Positions 7,513-16,000 of a DNA stretch of 57,486 nucleotides are shown here, one piece after another (positions within the stretch are counted from its first letter, which is position 1; each line of letters opens with the position of its first letter). Source of the DNA: Nocardiopsis sp. CNR-923. Its GTDB lineage: Bacteria > Actinomycetota > Actinomycetes > Streptosporangiales > Streptosporangiaceae. The stretch spans positions 1 to 57,486 of the forward strand of contig NZ_MKKC01000079.1 of NCBI RefSeq assembly GCF_001942255.1, in the 5' to 3' direction. The translations under genes and the position numbers were made by a program. The notes below the pieces were generated by a model that was given only the letters and a program-made list of their open reading frames with translations, made no database searches and was not told the DNA's origin.

Positions 7513-8919
7513 TCAGCCACCGCCTTCGGCGACCGGCTGGTCGATCAGGCTGGAGTTGTAGTCACCGGCCAGAACGTAGTTGAGGTAGGTCCCGGCCCCG
7601 TCGACGACACGGTAGCTGTGGTTCACCCCGGCGGGGATGAAGACCGACGCGGGGCTCTGTACGGGGAAGCGGTCCTCACCGAGGCTGACCTCGACCGACA
7701 GTCCCTGGTAGTCGTCGTCGGCGCCGAGGAAGACGAAGAGGCTGTCGCAGTGGTGCACGTGGCCGTCCACGTGCCCAGCTCCGTACTCCTCCATCCTGGG
7801 GATGCGGCGGGCGATGCAGTACTGGCCGGCCGCCGGAACGAACCGGTCGTCCACCAGGACGAAGCGGTCACCGGGACCGGCACGGTGGTGCCGGAGCTCC
7901 TCGGCCGAGATCACCGGTGGCTTCACGATCCAGTCGGACGGGTCCCTCGGCAACTCGTCCGCTCCGAGGGCACGCTGTGCTCCGAGCGACTCCGCGGGGA
8001 GCCACTCGTAGGTCCTCGGGTCGCGTTCCACGGCGCGAACGTGGAGCTTGGAGACGTGGCGGAAGACGTTCCGGCCGATCACGGGGCGCCGGGCATCCGG
8101 TGCGGACCGGGAGTAGGCGCCGACCCGACGGCTCAGCTCACGCAGCCGCCGCCCGTCCGGGAGCTGACGTGATCCCCGGTGGGCGAGGTTGGCCAGCAAC
8201 GCGGACAGATCCACGATGCCCGCCCTCTCCCCCAACCCGTTCACGGAGGTCGAGATCCAGTCGACGCCGGCGTCGATGGCCGCCAGAGCGTTGGCCATGG
8301 CCAACCCCCGGTCGTCGTGCAGGTGGACCTCGATGTCCACGTCCGGTTCATGACGCCTGAGCGTTCCGATGATCTCCGCGGTGGCCGCGGGTTCGAGCAG
8401 GCCCACCGTGTCGGCGACGCAGACACGTTCGGCGCCCGCCCGGATCGCGCGACCGTAGGCCTCGGCCAGCAGGTCGCCCTGCGTGCGGCTGCTGTCCTCC
8501 ACCGTGAATCGCACGCTCAGCCCGAGACTGCGCGCGTGCCCGATGGAGCCCTCGATCTTCGCGTAGAGCTCCTCCAGGCTGCGCCCGGGCATCCGGCTGT
8601 CGAGTGAGAACCCGTTGATCCCCAGGAAGATGCCCACCCACGTGGCACCGGTCTTGGCTACGGCGTCTATGTCCTCCTTCATCGCCCTCGCGTGAGCCAG
8701 GACCGGAACCCTTCCGGACGCGACCTCCGCCACGGCGGCGACGCGTAGTTGTTCCTCGTGACCGATGGCGGGATGGCCGCACTCGATGGCGTCGACGCCG
8801 CATTCGATGAGTCCACGGGCCACGTCAACGCTCTGGTCGACGGAGAAAGTGCCGCCCGCCGCCTGCATCCCCTCGCGCAGGGTGGCGTCCACGACCCGGA
8901 CCGTACGTCTACTCGCCAT
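7513..8919 (-). CDS. Homocitrate/2-isopropylmalate synthase-like enzyme fused to a C-terminal cupin
   Basis: This 468-aa fusion begins with a DRE-TIM metallolyase domain (residues 5 to about 320). The catalytic DATLREGMQ is at 11-19 and the metal ligands H199 and H201 are in EVHLHDDRGLA, followed by the NGLGERAG loop and a homocitrate-synthase-like KLHVRAVERDPRTYEW. Such enzymes condense acetyl-CoA or another acyl thioester with a 2-oxo acid. Residues of about 380-455 form a cupin, with GHVDGHVHHCDSLFVF and PAGVNHSYR; a metal-binding beta barrel of this kind could isomerise or oxidise the product, or only stabilise it. I chose ATG at 8919, with AGGAACAGGAAG upstream and an 11-bp overlap with the oxygenase gene. 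The fusion is uncommon in my experience. Confidence 0.85.
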   Translation of the reverse strand: MASRRTVRVVDATLREGMQAAGGTFSVDQSVDVARGLIECGVDAIECGHPAIGHEEQLRVAAVAEVASGRVPVLAHARAMKEDIDAVAKTGATWVGIFLGINGFSLDSRMPGRSLEELYAKIEGSIGHARSLGLSVRFTVEDSSRTQGDLLAEAYGRAIRAGAERVCVADTVGLLEPAATAEIIGTLRRHEPDVDIEVHLHDDRGLAMANALAAIDAGVDWISTSVNGLGERAGIVDLSALLANLAHRGSRQLPDGRRLRELSRRVGAYSRSAPDARRPVIGRNVFRHVSKLHVRAVERDPRTYEWLPAESLGAQRALGADELPRDPSDWIVKPPVISAEELRHHRAGPGDRFVLVDDRFVPAAGQYCIARRIPRMEEYGAGHVDGHVHHCDSLFVFLGADDDYQGLSVEVSLGEDRFPVQSPASVFIPAGVNHSYRVVDGAGTYLNYVLAGDYNSSLIDQPVAEGGG

Positions 8920-9985
8920 GCACTTCCTGTTCCTCTCGGTGGATCCGAACACCGGGAGGCCACACGCCTCCCCGGTAGGCGCCTCGGGATGTCTCGCCGT
9001 AGATCTCTCCGTAGGTCGGAGGCAGGTGCGGGCTGGCCTCGAAGGAGAGCCACAGGCGTAGGAGCAACCTTCCCCTCCCCTCCCCGACCGGGTCTCGGAA
9101 AGCGCTGCGGGAGTGGAGCAACTGGAAGTTGTTGATCAGTTGGAGATCCCCCGGCCTGAGGTCCATCTGCAACGCGACGCCCGGCCGGTGGAGGATCTCG
9201 TCCAGGATGTCCATCGCCCCCCGTTGCTGGGCGGTGAGGCGCGGCGCGTCGGGGTGGCGCTGGGAGTCCTCGATGAAGCGCCGCACGTAACGCGCGGCGA
9301 AGTCGCCCTCGGTGTGGCTGAACACGGGAAGCGGGCACCAGCCGGGCAGTCCGGGCTGTTCCTCGCCCCTCTGGTCGTTGGGAAACGTCCCGTACAGGAC
9401 CGGCAGAAGCTCGGGGGCCTCCTCCAGAACGATGTTGTGCAGGGCCTTGCTGGACACGATCTGGCTCTGCCCACCCTCCTCCGCGGGCCGCACGCAGAGC
9501 AGTCCGATCACGTCGGTCCGGTCGGCATGGAAGGCGAGCGCGCTGGCGCTGCGGTGTCCACGCTGGATGGGGCTCGCGATGTCGGCTCCCCTGTCCTCCA
9601 CTCTGGTGAGGAAAGTGCCGTCCCGGGTTTGGGACACCGGTTGCCCGATCAATGTGCCCAACAACCAGTAGGCGGTTTCCACCACCTCTGGTTCCTCATC
9701 CATCGGAAAGCCCCTGAGCAGGACGAACTCGGGTTCCCTGGCGAGAGCGTCGCGCACTCGCGCGAGGAGCGCCCTGACCTTGGGCGACACCTCCGGAGGC
9801 GGTGCGAGGGGCTCCCACCGGTCCGCCCTCGCCACCGAGGCCCGGGCCAGTGTCAGCAGTTCCCCGGAAACGGATTCCGGCACCGTGACCTGCCACCGCT
9901 GTGGCTGGTCACGGAGATGGTCACCGAGCCACGCGCCCTTCAATGGAGCGTAGGAGGTGGCTTCCGTGTCCACGGCGGGTGTCAT
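8909..9985 (-). CDS. TauD/TfdA-family Fe(II)/2-oxoglutarate dioxygenase
   Basis: This 358-aa non-haem iron oxygenase has the facial triad H153-x-D155 in LAFHADRTD and H291 in FQLLHSRSAF, plus R310 in LLLRLWLSF for 2-oxoglutarate. Members of this group in NRPS clusters often hydroxylate or desaturate amino acids, free or bound to a carrier. The start ATG at 9985 overlaps the ligase stop (ATGA), and the end overlaps the next gene by 11 bp. Position directly after the amino acid:carrier-protein ligase suggests it acts on the aminoacyl-carrier intermediate (inference). All key residues are present. Confidence 0.88.
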   Translation of the reverse strand: MTPAVDTEATSYAPLKGAWLGDHLRDQPQRWQVTVPESVSGELLTLARASVARADRWEPLAPPPEVSPKVRALLARVRDALAREPEFVLLRGFPMDEEPEVVETAYWLLGTLIGQPVSQTRDGTFLTRVEDRGADIASPIQRGHRSASALAFHADRTDVIGLLCVRPAEEGGQSQIVSSKALHNIVLEEAPELLPVLYGTFPNDQRGEEQPGLPGWCPLPVFSHTEGDFAARYVRRFIEDSQRHPDAPRLTAQQRGAMDILDEILHRPGVALQMDLRPGDLQLINNFQLLHSRSAFRDPVGEGRGRLLLRLWLSFEASPHLPPTYGEIYGETSRGAYRGGVWPPGVRIHREEQEVHGE

Positions 9986-10803
9986 GAGTGTGCCTCCGTT
10001 CGGGTGAGCCGCTCCACCACGTCGGAGCCGTGCCGGTGCCGCAGTGCCAGCAGCAGACGGTCCAGTCCGAATGCCAGGCAGGCGCTGTGCAGCGGAGCGC
10101 CCTGCGCGTCCGCGACCTCGAATGCCTCGCCGAAGTGCTCCTTGTGGAAGTTGGCCGAAGCGACCGCCTGGACGGTGTCATCGGCCACCTCGGCCGTGAT
10201 TTCCCACTTGAGCTGTTGTGATCGCTGGACCCGTGCCATGAGACGTCCGGTTCGGCCGAAGAAGGGGTCGTTCGCCGCGACCGTCTCCGCGGACAGTCCG
10301 AGATCGGTCAACCACGCGGCGGCGCCTTCGAGCATCTCGTCCCGCCAGGCCTGCACGTCGGGCTCCGGCCCCAGACGCACGACCTCGTACATGCGGAACG
10401 AGCGCAACCGCCCCGGCTCACCGGTGCTCTCAGCCCGGAAGCACCTCGCCTCCAGGCTGAGTGTGAGGGGCTCCGTGAGGGTGCTGCCCGCCACGAGCGG
10501 GTAGAGGTGGTGGCAGGCGGCCGGCGGCAGCACCAAGTCAGTGAGAGCCTGCTCGCCTCCGTCCGGAGCGGCGTATACGCTTCCCAGGAGCTGCGGAAAC
10601 GACGACTGGTATCCCGCACGCTCCACGGTCGCCCTCGCGATCACTGGCGGGGCGACGTAGTGTTCCTCGCCCGACCTCCCGAAACGGTGGGCGATGCCCG
10701 ACCGCAGGAGGTCCAAGACCTGCTCGTCCGCGCTCGGGGTCAGCTCCGTTCCCCAGACGGTCGGAGCGGCTCCGGCCACGGCGGTCGATGGCTGCTGGTT
10801 CAC
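9982..10803 (-). CDS. Amino acid:[carrier protein] ligase (atypical seryl-tRNA synthetase homologue)
   Basis: This 273-aa protein resembles the catalytic core of atypical seryl-tRNA synthetases but lacks any tRNA-binding arm. Such enzymes (amino acid:carrier-protein ligases, first described in Bradyrhizobium and Agrobacterium) activate a small amino acid with ATP and load it onto the phosphopantetheine of a carrier protein. C97 (PPAACHHLYP), E140 (SFRMYEVV) and C242 (LHSACLAFGLDR) have the spacing expected for the zinc site of the family, and FGLDR is class II motif 3. The start is GTG at 10803, coupled to the dehydrogenase stop. The cognate carrier protein is almost certainly the one at 11957. 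Glycine is the family's best-known substrate, but it cannot be read here. Confidence 0.87.
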   Translation of the reverse strand: MNQQPSTAVAGAAPTVWGTELTPSADEQVLDLLRSGIAHRFGRSGEEHYVAPPVIARATVERAGYQSSFPQLLGSVYAAPDGGEQALTDLVLPPAACHHLYPLVAGSTLTEPLTLSLEARCFRAESTGEPGRLRSFRMYEVVRLGPEPDVQAWRDEMLEGAAAWLTDLGLSAETVAANDPFFGRTGRLMARVQRSQQLKWEITAEVADDTVQAVASANFHKEHFGEAFEVADAQGAPLHSACLAFGLDRLLLALRHRHGSDVVERLTRTEAHS

Positions 10804-11960
10804 TGATCACCTCGAAGAGTCAGCAGCAACTGCGCGTTGGTCGCGAGCAGCCGACGGTTTCCGATCATGAGCGGGGCCGACTGCACATCGCGCAGGATCC
10901 GGGCGACGGAGTGGGGGCCGTCCTCGGAGAATCCGGCCATGCCGCAGGCCTCCATGGACAGCCGGACCACCTCGCAGACGGTCTCGGAGACCCCGACCTT
11001 CAATGCGTTGAGTTCGGCTCCGAGCGCGATCGTGGGTTCGGAACCGCCTTCGATGACGGGTTCGGCGGCGGCGATCGCGGCGGCCAGTTGACCGCGGGCC
11101 CCGGCCAGCCTGGTGTGTGCGATCGGGATCGAGGGATGGGCCGCGGTCCTCCCGGCGCGACCGCGGCGAACGGACACGTTCAAGGCCCGCTGGAGGGCCT
11201 CGGCGGCGAGCCCGATCCAGACACCGGACCACAGGAGGTGGGAGAACGGGACCATGGTGCGGGCCGCGATGTCTCCGAAGGGCACCGGCAGCAGCTGGTC
11301 GGAGCCGAAGGTCATGTCCAGGTCGAACGGTGGGCTACAGGTGCCCCTCATCCCGAGGGTGTTCCACTCGCCGGTCCGGACGAGCTTCACCTGGTCGCGG
11401 GAGACGAGCACGGCGACCTGGTCCCCCTGGTCCGAGTCCGTCCCGCGGAGTGCCGTGACCAGGTAACCCTGGGCGTGCTCCCCGTAGGAGACAGTCGTCC
11501 CCTGTTTGTGGAGGGTGAGCTCTCCGGTGGCACCTTGGCCCACACCCGCCGCGCTGCGGCGCAGGTCGCCGCCCACACCCGCCTCACTGGTCACGGAGGC
11601 GATGAGCCACTGCTCCTCGACGGCCCGCCGAAGGAGCGGAGCGCCCGGATGGTGCCGTACCAGGCAGGCCAACTGGATCTGGTGCATCGCCCACACCATC
11701 GCCGTGGAGCCGCACCCCCGGGCCAGAAGCTCGGCGGCACGGGTGAGGTCCCTCAGGGACATGCCCCGGCCTCCGAGGCGGACGGGCACGACCGCCCCGA
11801 GGAGACCGTCCTCTCGGAGGGCGTCGACGGCCTCCTCCGGGAAACGGGCCGCCCGATCCACCTCCACGGCCTTCCCGGCGGCCACGCGCCTGGCGCGGCC
11901 GACAGCTTCCTCCCAGGGCACACTTTGGGCGGACGTATCCGGCCCCTGTGTCGTGTTCAT
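10800..11960 (-). CDS. Acyl-CoA dehydrogenase-like flavoprotein
   Basis: This 386-aa protein has the acyl-CoA dehydrogenase fold: N-terminal helical domain ending in ARGCGSTAMVWAMHQIQ, beta domain with IASVTSEAGVGGDLRR, and C-terminal helical domain with MEACGMAGFSEDGPHSVARILRDVQ. Encoded between a carrier protein and an amino acid:carrier-protein ligase, it is likely to oxidise the aminoacyl-S-carrier intermediate, as prolyl-PCP and seryl-ACP dehydrogenases do in other pathways. I start it at ATG 11960, in a 4-bp ATGA overlap with the carrier-protein stop, although the frame stays open to 12131. It could alternatively be a flavin monooxygenase of the same fold, which would fit the flavin reductase at 26076. 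Confidence 0.85.
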   Translation of the reverse strand: MNTTQGPDTSAQSVPWEEAVGRARRVAAGKAVEVDRAARFPEEAVDALREDGLLGAVVPVRLGGRGMSLRDLTRAAELLARGCGSTAMVWAMHQIQLACLVRHHPGAPLLRRAVEEQWLIASVTSEAGVGGDLRRSAAGVGQGATGELTLHKQGTTVSYGEHAQGYLVTALRGTDSDQGDQVAVLVSRDQVKLVRTGEWNTLGMRGTCSPPFDLDMTFGSDQLLPVPFGDIAARTMVPFSHLLWSGVWIGLAAEALQRALNVSVRRGRAGRTAAHPSIPIAHTRLAGARGQLAAAIAAAEPVIEGGSEPTIALGAELNALKVGVSETVCEVVRLSMEACGMAGFSEDGPHSVARILRDVQSAPLMIGNRRLLATNAQLLLTLRGDQ

Positions 11961-12223
11961 GAGGCGTGGGATCCCTCCCGATCCAACTGGGTGCGCAGGA
12001 CCTCGGTCATGGCGCGGATACTCCGAAACGTCTCCCTTGTCAGGGCCTCGTCGGGCAACTCGACCCCGAAGTAGTCCTCCAGCCGAAGCAGAAGTTGCAC
12101 GCTCGTCAAGGAGTCCATGCCGGCCTCCCACAGGTCAGCGCCCTCGGCTATTCCGTCAGCGATGCCGGACAGCTTCGCGAATTCCTTCATCACCACTCGG
12201 ATCTGTTCTTGCACACAGGACAC
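11957..12223 (-). CDS. Acyl carrier protein (ACP-2), cognate to the amino acid ligase; first gene of operon
   Basis: This 88-aa carrier protein has the phosphopantetheine Ser38 in WEAGMDSLTSVQLLLRLE. The segment ending GVELPDEALTRETFRSI resembles carrier proteins that accompany SerRS-like ligases. The start is GTG at 12223 with GAGGGG 4-5 bases upstream. As first gene of the 12-gene minus-strand operon it is co-translated with the dehydrogenase, so ligase, carrier and dehydrogenase form one functional block. Its promoter should lie in 12240-12600, overlapping the plus-strand small ORF. Confidence 0.9.
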   Translation of the reverse strand: MSCVQEQIRVVMKEFAKLSGIADGIAEGADLWEAGMDSLTSVQLLLRLEDYFGVELPDEALTRETFRSIRAMTEVLRTQLDREGSHAS

Positions 12224-12256
12224 CCACCCCTCATGTCAATAAAAGGAGAAAAGCGC

Positions 12257-12394
12257 ATGCCAAAGGCGGACCGGATCAGGAAACCTCGAACTGGCGAGTC
12301 CCACGAGACACCGAGGGAGCCATGGGAGGCGCTGGCAGAACCGAATAACACCTTCGACAAGCAGGCGAAAACCGACCCAACCACACCCCCTTAG
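12257..12394 (+). CDS. Small ORF with strong ribosome binding site, 45 aa, unknown
   Basis: The ATG at 12257 is preceded by AAAAGGAGAAAAGCGC, a near-perfect Shine-Dalgarno at good spacing. The 45-residue product runs from MPKADRIRKP to KTDPTTPP, is charged and Pro/Thr-rich, and has no membrane segment or Cys. It lies in the divergent region between the ACP-2 operon and mbtH, in the same direction as the NRPS. I recognise no family. It could be a small regulatory or accessory protein, a peptide substrate or leader, or chance coding. A promoter for it would have to sit inside ACP-2, which counts against it. Confidence 0.45.
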   Translation: MPKADRIRKPRTGESHETPREPWEALAEPNNTFDKQAKTDPTTPP

Positions 12395-12606
12395 AGAAGT
12401 CAACCCATAAGTAACTTCAAGGATGAACACGAAAGGAACTCAGCGGGGACAACGATCGACAGGACCACCGTCCGCGATGACCGACACCCGCCAACCGATA
12501 TTCATAACAGCAGTTCAGGACAGGCAGTACTCCTATTGCGAGGAGACCAGGCAAGCCAGTCGACGTCGACGTGGAGACGGTGGCCGGATCCGGACAGCGA
12601 GACTTC

Positions 12607-12636
12607 TTGACCTCTCTAGAGAAAATATCCTAGACT
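12607..12636 (+). promoter_or_regulatory. Probable promoter of the mbtH-NRPS-ABC operon with palindromic operator
   Basis: TTGACC (12607-12612) and TAGACT (12631-12636) are separated by 18 bases and resemble a vegetative sigma-70 promoter. The spacer begins with the perfect palindrome TCTCTAGAGA (12613-12622), a plausible regulator site. Transcription would start near 12643, leaving a 5' leader of about 115 nt before mbtH. The surroundings (12395-12759) are noticeably AT-richer than neighbouring genes and hold no other gene I can support. Confidence 0.5.
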
Positions 12637-12759
12637 CACCGGCCAGCACCATAAAACTCGCCATAAACGGGAAAATACAAGCATTACACAGAACCTGTGT
12701 TTGCCGACCCGCGATATCCAACCGCCCGGATATCAGGATTAATTCTGAGGAACCAACCA

Positions 12760-12975
12760 GTGACGAATCCGTTCGAAGACAACAACGAGGAGTACCTGGC
12801 CCTGGTCAACCACGAGGATCAGCACAGCCTCTGGCCAGCGTTCATCGACGTCCCGGATGGATGGTCCGTCGGCTACGGCCCGGCGAAGAGAGAGGACTGC
12901 CTGTCATTCGTTGAGGAGCAATGGCAGGACCTGCGGCCGCGTAGCCTGATCCGCCTGATGGAGAGCGAACAGTAA
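12760..12975 (+). CDS. MbtH-like protein
   Basis: This 71-aa MbtH-family protein is a small partner that binds adenylation domains and supports their folding and activity. The family signature is clear: NHEDQHSLWPAFIDVPDGW, then CLSFVEEQWQDLRPRSL. The start is GTG at 12760 (reading MTNPFEDNN) with TGAGGA about 9 bases upstream; the ATG at 12697 in the same frame gives an atypical extension. It precedes the NRPS by 108 bp in the same direction and probably serves one or more of its three A domains. Confidence 0.95.
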   Translation: MTNPFEDNNEEYLALVNHEDQHSLWPAFIDVPDGWSVGYGPAKREDCLSFVEEQWQDLRPRSLIRLMESEQ

Positions 12976-13083
12976 CGTCCTCCACCAGCCCGCGGGGCAA
13001 AACCAGATCGATCCAGTATCAGCGCCGGCCGGACCGAGGAACGCGGATCCTCGGGTCTGGCCATACTTCGGTGAGGGTTCTGC

Positions 13084-16000
13084 ATGCCACGAACACACGC
13101 ACCCGTGTCTCCCGGCCAGGAACGGCTGCTATGGCTTCATGAGCTCGATCCCGACAGCGATGCGTACCACATCTTCCTCCCCGTGCTCTTCCAGAAGGGG
13201 GTGGACCGACCGGCGCTGGACCGCTCCCTGGCACGGCTCGTGGACCGCCATCCCGTCCTCACCGTCCGATTCGTGCGTGAACCCTCCGGTGCGGTCACCC
13301 AGACGACGACCCCGGATTTTCGCGTACCGGTCGAAGAGCTTCCCGCACCCACCTCCGACGACTGGGAAAGGGCCGCGCGGTCGATCATGGCGGCCCCCTT
13401 CGCGCTCTTCACCAGCCCTTCACCGCGCGTTGCGCTCATCCGCTGCGGGGACGGATCCGACGTGGCGGTGCTGGCGCTGCATCACACGGTCGGTGACGGT
13501 CGCTCGATGCGCACGCTCCACCACGACCTCACGGCGTTCTACCGCCACGAGACCGGCGGTGCGCGGCCGGACCTCCCCCAGCTATCCGCGGACTACCTGT
13601 CCTTCGCCGCGCTCACGCGACCGGTCCGGGCGGTGGTCCGGACCGCGAGACCCGGGAGGCCTACTGGCGGGAGGAGATGCGCGGGGTCGAGCCCCTTGCG
13701 CTCCCGGCGGACGAGGCCGGGCCCGAAAGGGACGCGGACTCCGTCGAGATCTGCCGGTTCGAGCTCACGCCCGAAAGCACCCGGGCCCTGGAGCTCCTGG
13801 CACTCCGGCGCCGTTCGTCCATGACCGGTGCGGTCGGGCCGCCTTCCAGGCCTGGCTGGCACGGCACAGTGGACAACAGGACATCACCACGGCCGTGGCC
13901 ATCGACTCCCGCCCAGGGCCGGAGTACGACGACGTGGTCGGATTCTTCGTCGAGACCCTCCCGCTCCGAGGCGTCATCGACCGCGACACCTCCTTCAGCG
14001 ACCTCATCAGGGCACTCGCCCCCAAGCTCCTGAACGGACTGCGCCACCAGCTCCCCTACGGAGAGGTCATCACGCGGACTGGCCACGGCTCCGACCCCGT
14101 CAATGCCTTCTTCCTGCACCACGGTTCCTTCTCCGTGGAGGATGCGGACGAGGACGGGATCAGGCGCCTGTACCCGGTGCAGGACTCGGCACGGTTCGAC
14201 ATCGAGCTGAGCACGCGTGTCCTCGACGGCCAGCTCATCGGCGCCCTGTGCCTGCGCTCGCACCTCCTGGAGGACGGCCAGGGCGAGAGCACCGGAGAAC
14301 GTTTCGGCCGTTTCCTGACGGCGGCCGTCTCCGCACCCGACACCCCGCTGGGCCGCCTTCCCCTGCTCACCGAACACGAAGCTCGACAGGCGGTCACCAC
14401 CGGCGAAGGGCTCGAACGCCACACCACGCCCGCGCTCATCCCGGACATGCTCACCCGACAGGTCGAGGACCACCCCCACGACACCGCGCTCGTCGTCGAC
14501 GGAACCCGTCTCACCTTCGCCGAACTCGGCGACCAGGTCTTCCGAATCGCCCATTCCCTCATCCACCGCGGCATCGGACCCGAGCATCCCGTCGCGGTCC
14601 TGATGCCCCGCTCACAGACCCAGATCACCTCCCTCCTGGCCGTGCTGTGCGCGGGCGCGGTCTTGGTCCCCATCGACCCCGCCCACCCCCTCACCCGCAA
14701 CGCCGAACTCCTCCGCTCCTGCGCGTCCGACTCCTCCTCAACACACACACCACCCAGCACCTCGCCGCCCAGCTCACCGCGGACACGGGCCTCGACCACC
14801 TCACTGTGGACGGTCAGGACACCCTCGCCGAGCTCGCCAACCAGCCCAACCACGCCCCTGACGACCACCAGCGCCCCACCCCCCTCCGGCGCCGCAACGC
14901 CGCCTACGTCATCCACACTTCCGGATCCACCGGGAAGCCCAAGGGCGTCGTCATCGAACACCGCCAGATCGCCCATCTGGCCGCCCACCTCTCCCAGCAC
15001 GTGTTCTCCTCCACCGCCGAGCAGGTGGGGCGACCTCGGGTACGAGCGACTATGACGGCCGCCCTCTCCTTCGACGTGTCGTGGCAGGGACTGCTCGCCC
15101 TGGTGACCGGCCACGAACTGCACGTCGTCTCGGAGGTGACGCGGCGCGACCCCGAGGCGTACACGGACTACCTGCTCGACCAGCGCATCGACCTCGTCGA
15201 CGCCACGCCGACGCACGCCGCCCAACTCATCGGCGCGGGCCTGCTCGACACCCCCGGACTCGCCCCCGCCAGGCTCGTCTTGGCCGGCGAGGCGGTCGGA
15301 CCGTCCCTGTGGGAACGGCTGCGCGCCGACGACCGCACCGAGGCGTGGAACTTCTACGGCCCGACGGAGTGCACGGTGTACGCCACGTCCTGTCCGATGG
15401 GCGAGGCGCCCCGGCCGCGCATTGGCGGAGCGCTGAGTGACGTCCGGGTGTACGTACTCGACCAGAACATGGCCCCCCTGCCGGCAGGGGTCCAGGGCGA
15501 GATCTACCTGGCCGGGAAGCAGCTGGCCAGGGGCTACCTGGGGCAGCCGGGGCGCACCGCCGAGCGGTTCGTGGCCGACCCGTACGGTCCTCCCGGATCC
15601 AGGATGTACCGCACCGGCGATCTCGGCCGCTGGGACGCACACGGCCGACTCGTCTTCGATGGCCGCGCGGACGGCCAGATCAAGCTCCGCGGCTACCGCA
15701 TCGAGCTAGGGGAGATCGAGTCCGCGCTGGTCGCGCACCCCGACGTGGCCCGGGCCGCAGTGATAGCCCCGCGACCGTCCGAGGCTCGGGACACCAACGA
15801 GGCGGTGCTGACGGCCTACGTGGTCGGCGATGACCGGGTCGACATCTCCGCCCTGCGCCAGCACCTCGCGGAACGGCTGCCCAGCTACATGGTTCCCGCG
15901 GCGTTCGTCGTCCTGCCCGAGCTCCCCCTGACGACCAGCGGAAAGCTGGATCACCGCGCTCTCCCCGCTCCTACGCTCGCCGGGAACGAGCGCGCCCCCG

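Noticed and set aside
12423..12914. A 163-codon frame beginning in the divergent region
   Set aside because: No Shine-Dalgarno, no family resemblance, and it overlaps the clear MbtH gene out of frame.
14056..15642. A 528-codon minus-strand open frame inside the NRPS
   Set aside because: Gly/Val-rich shadow of the C1-A1 region with no binding site or domain.
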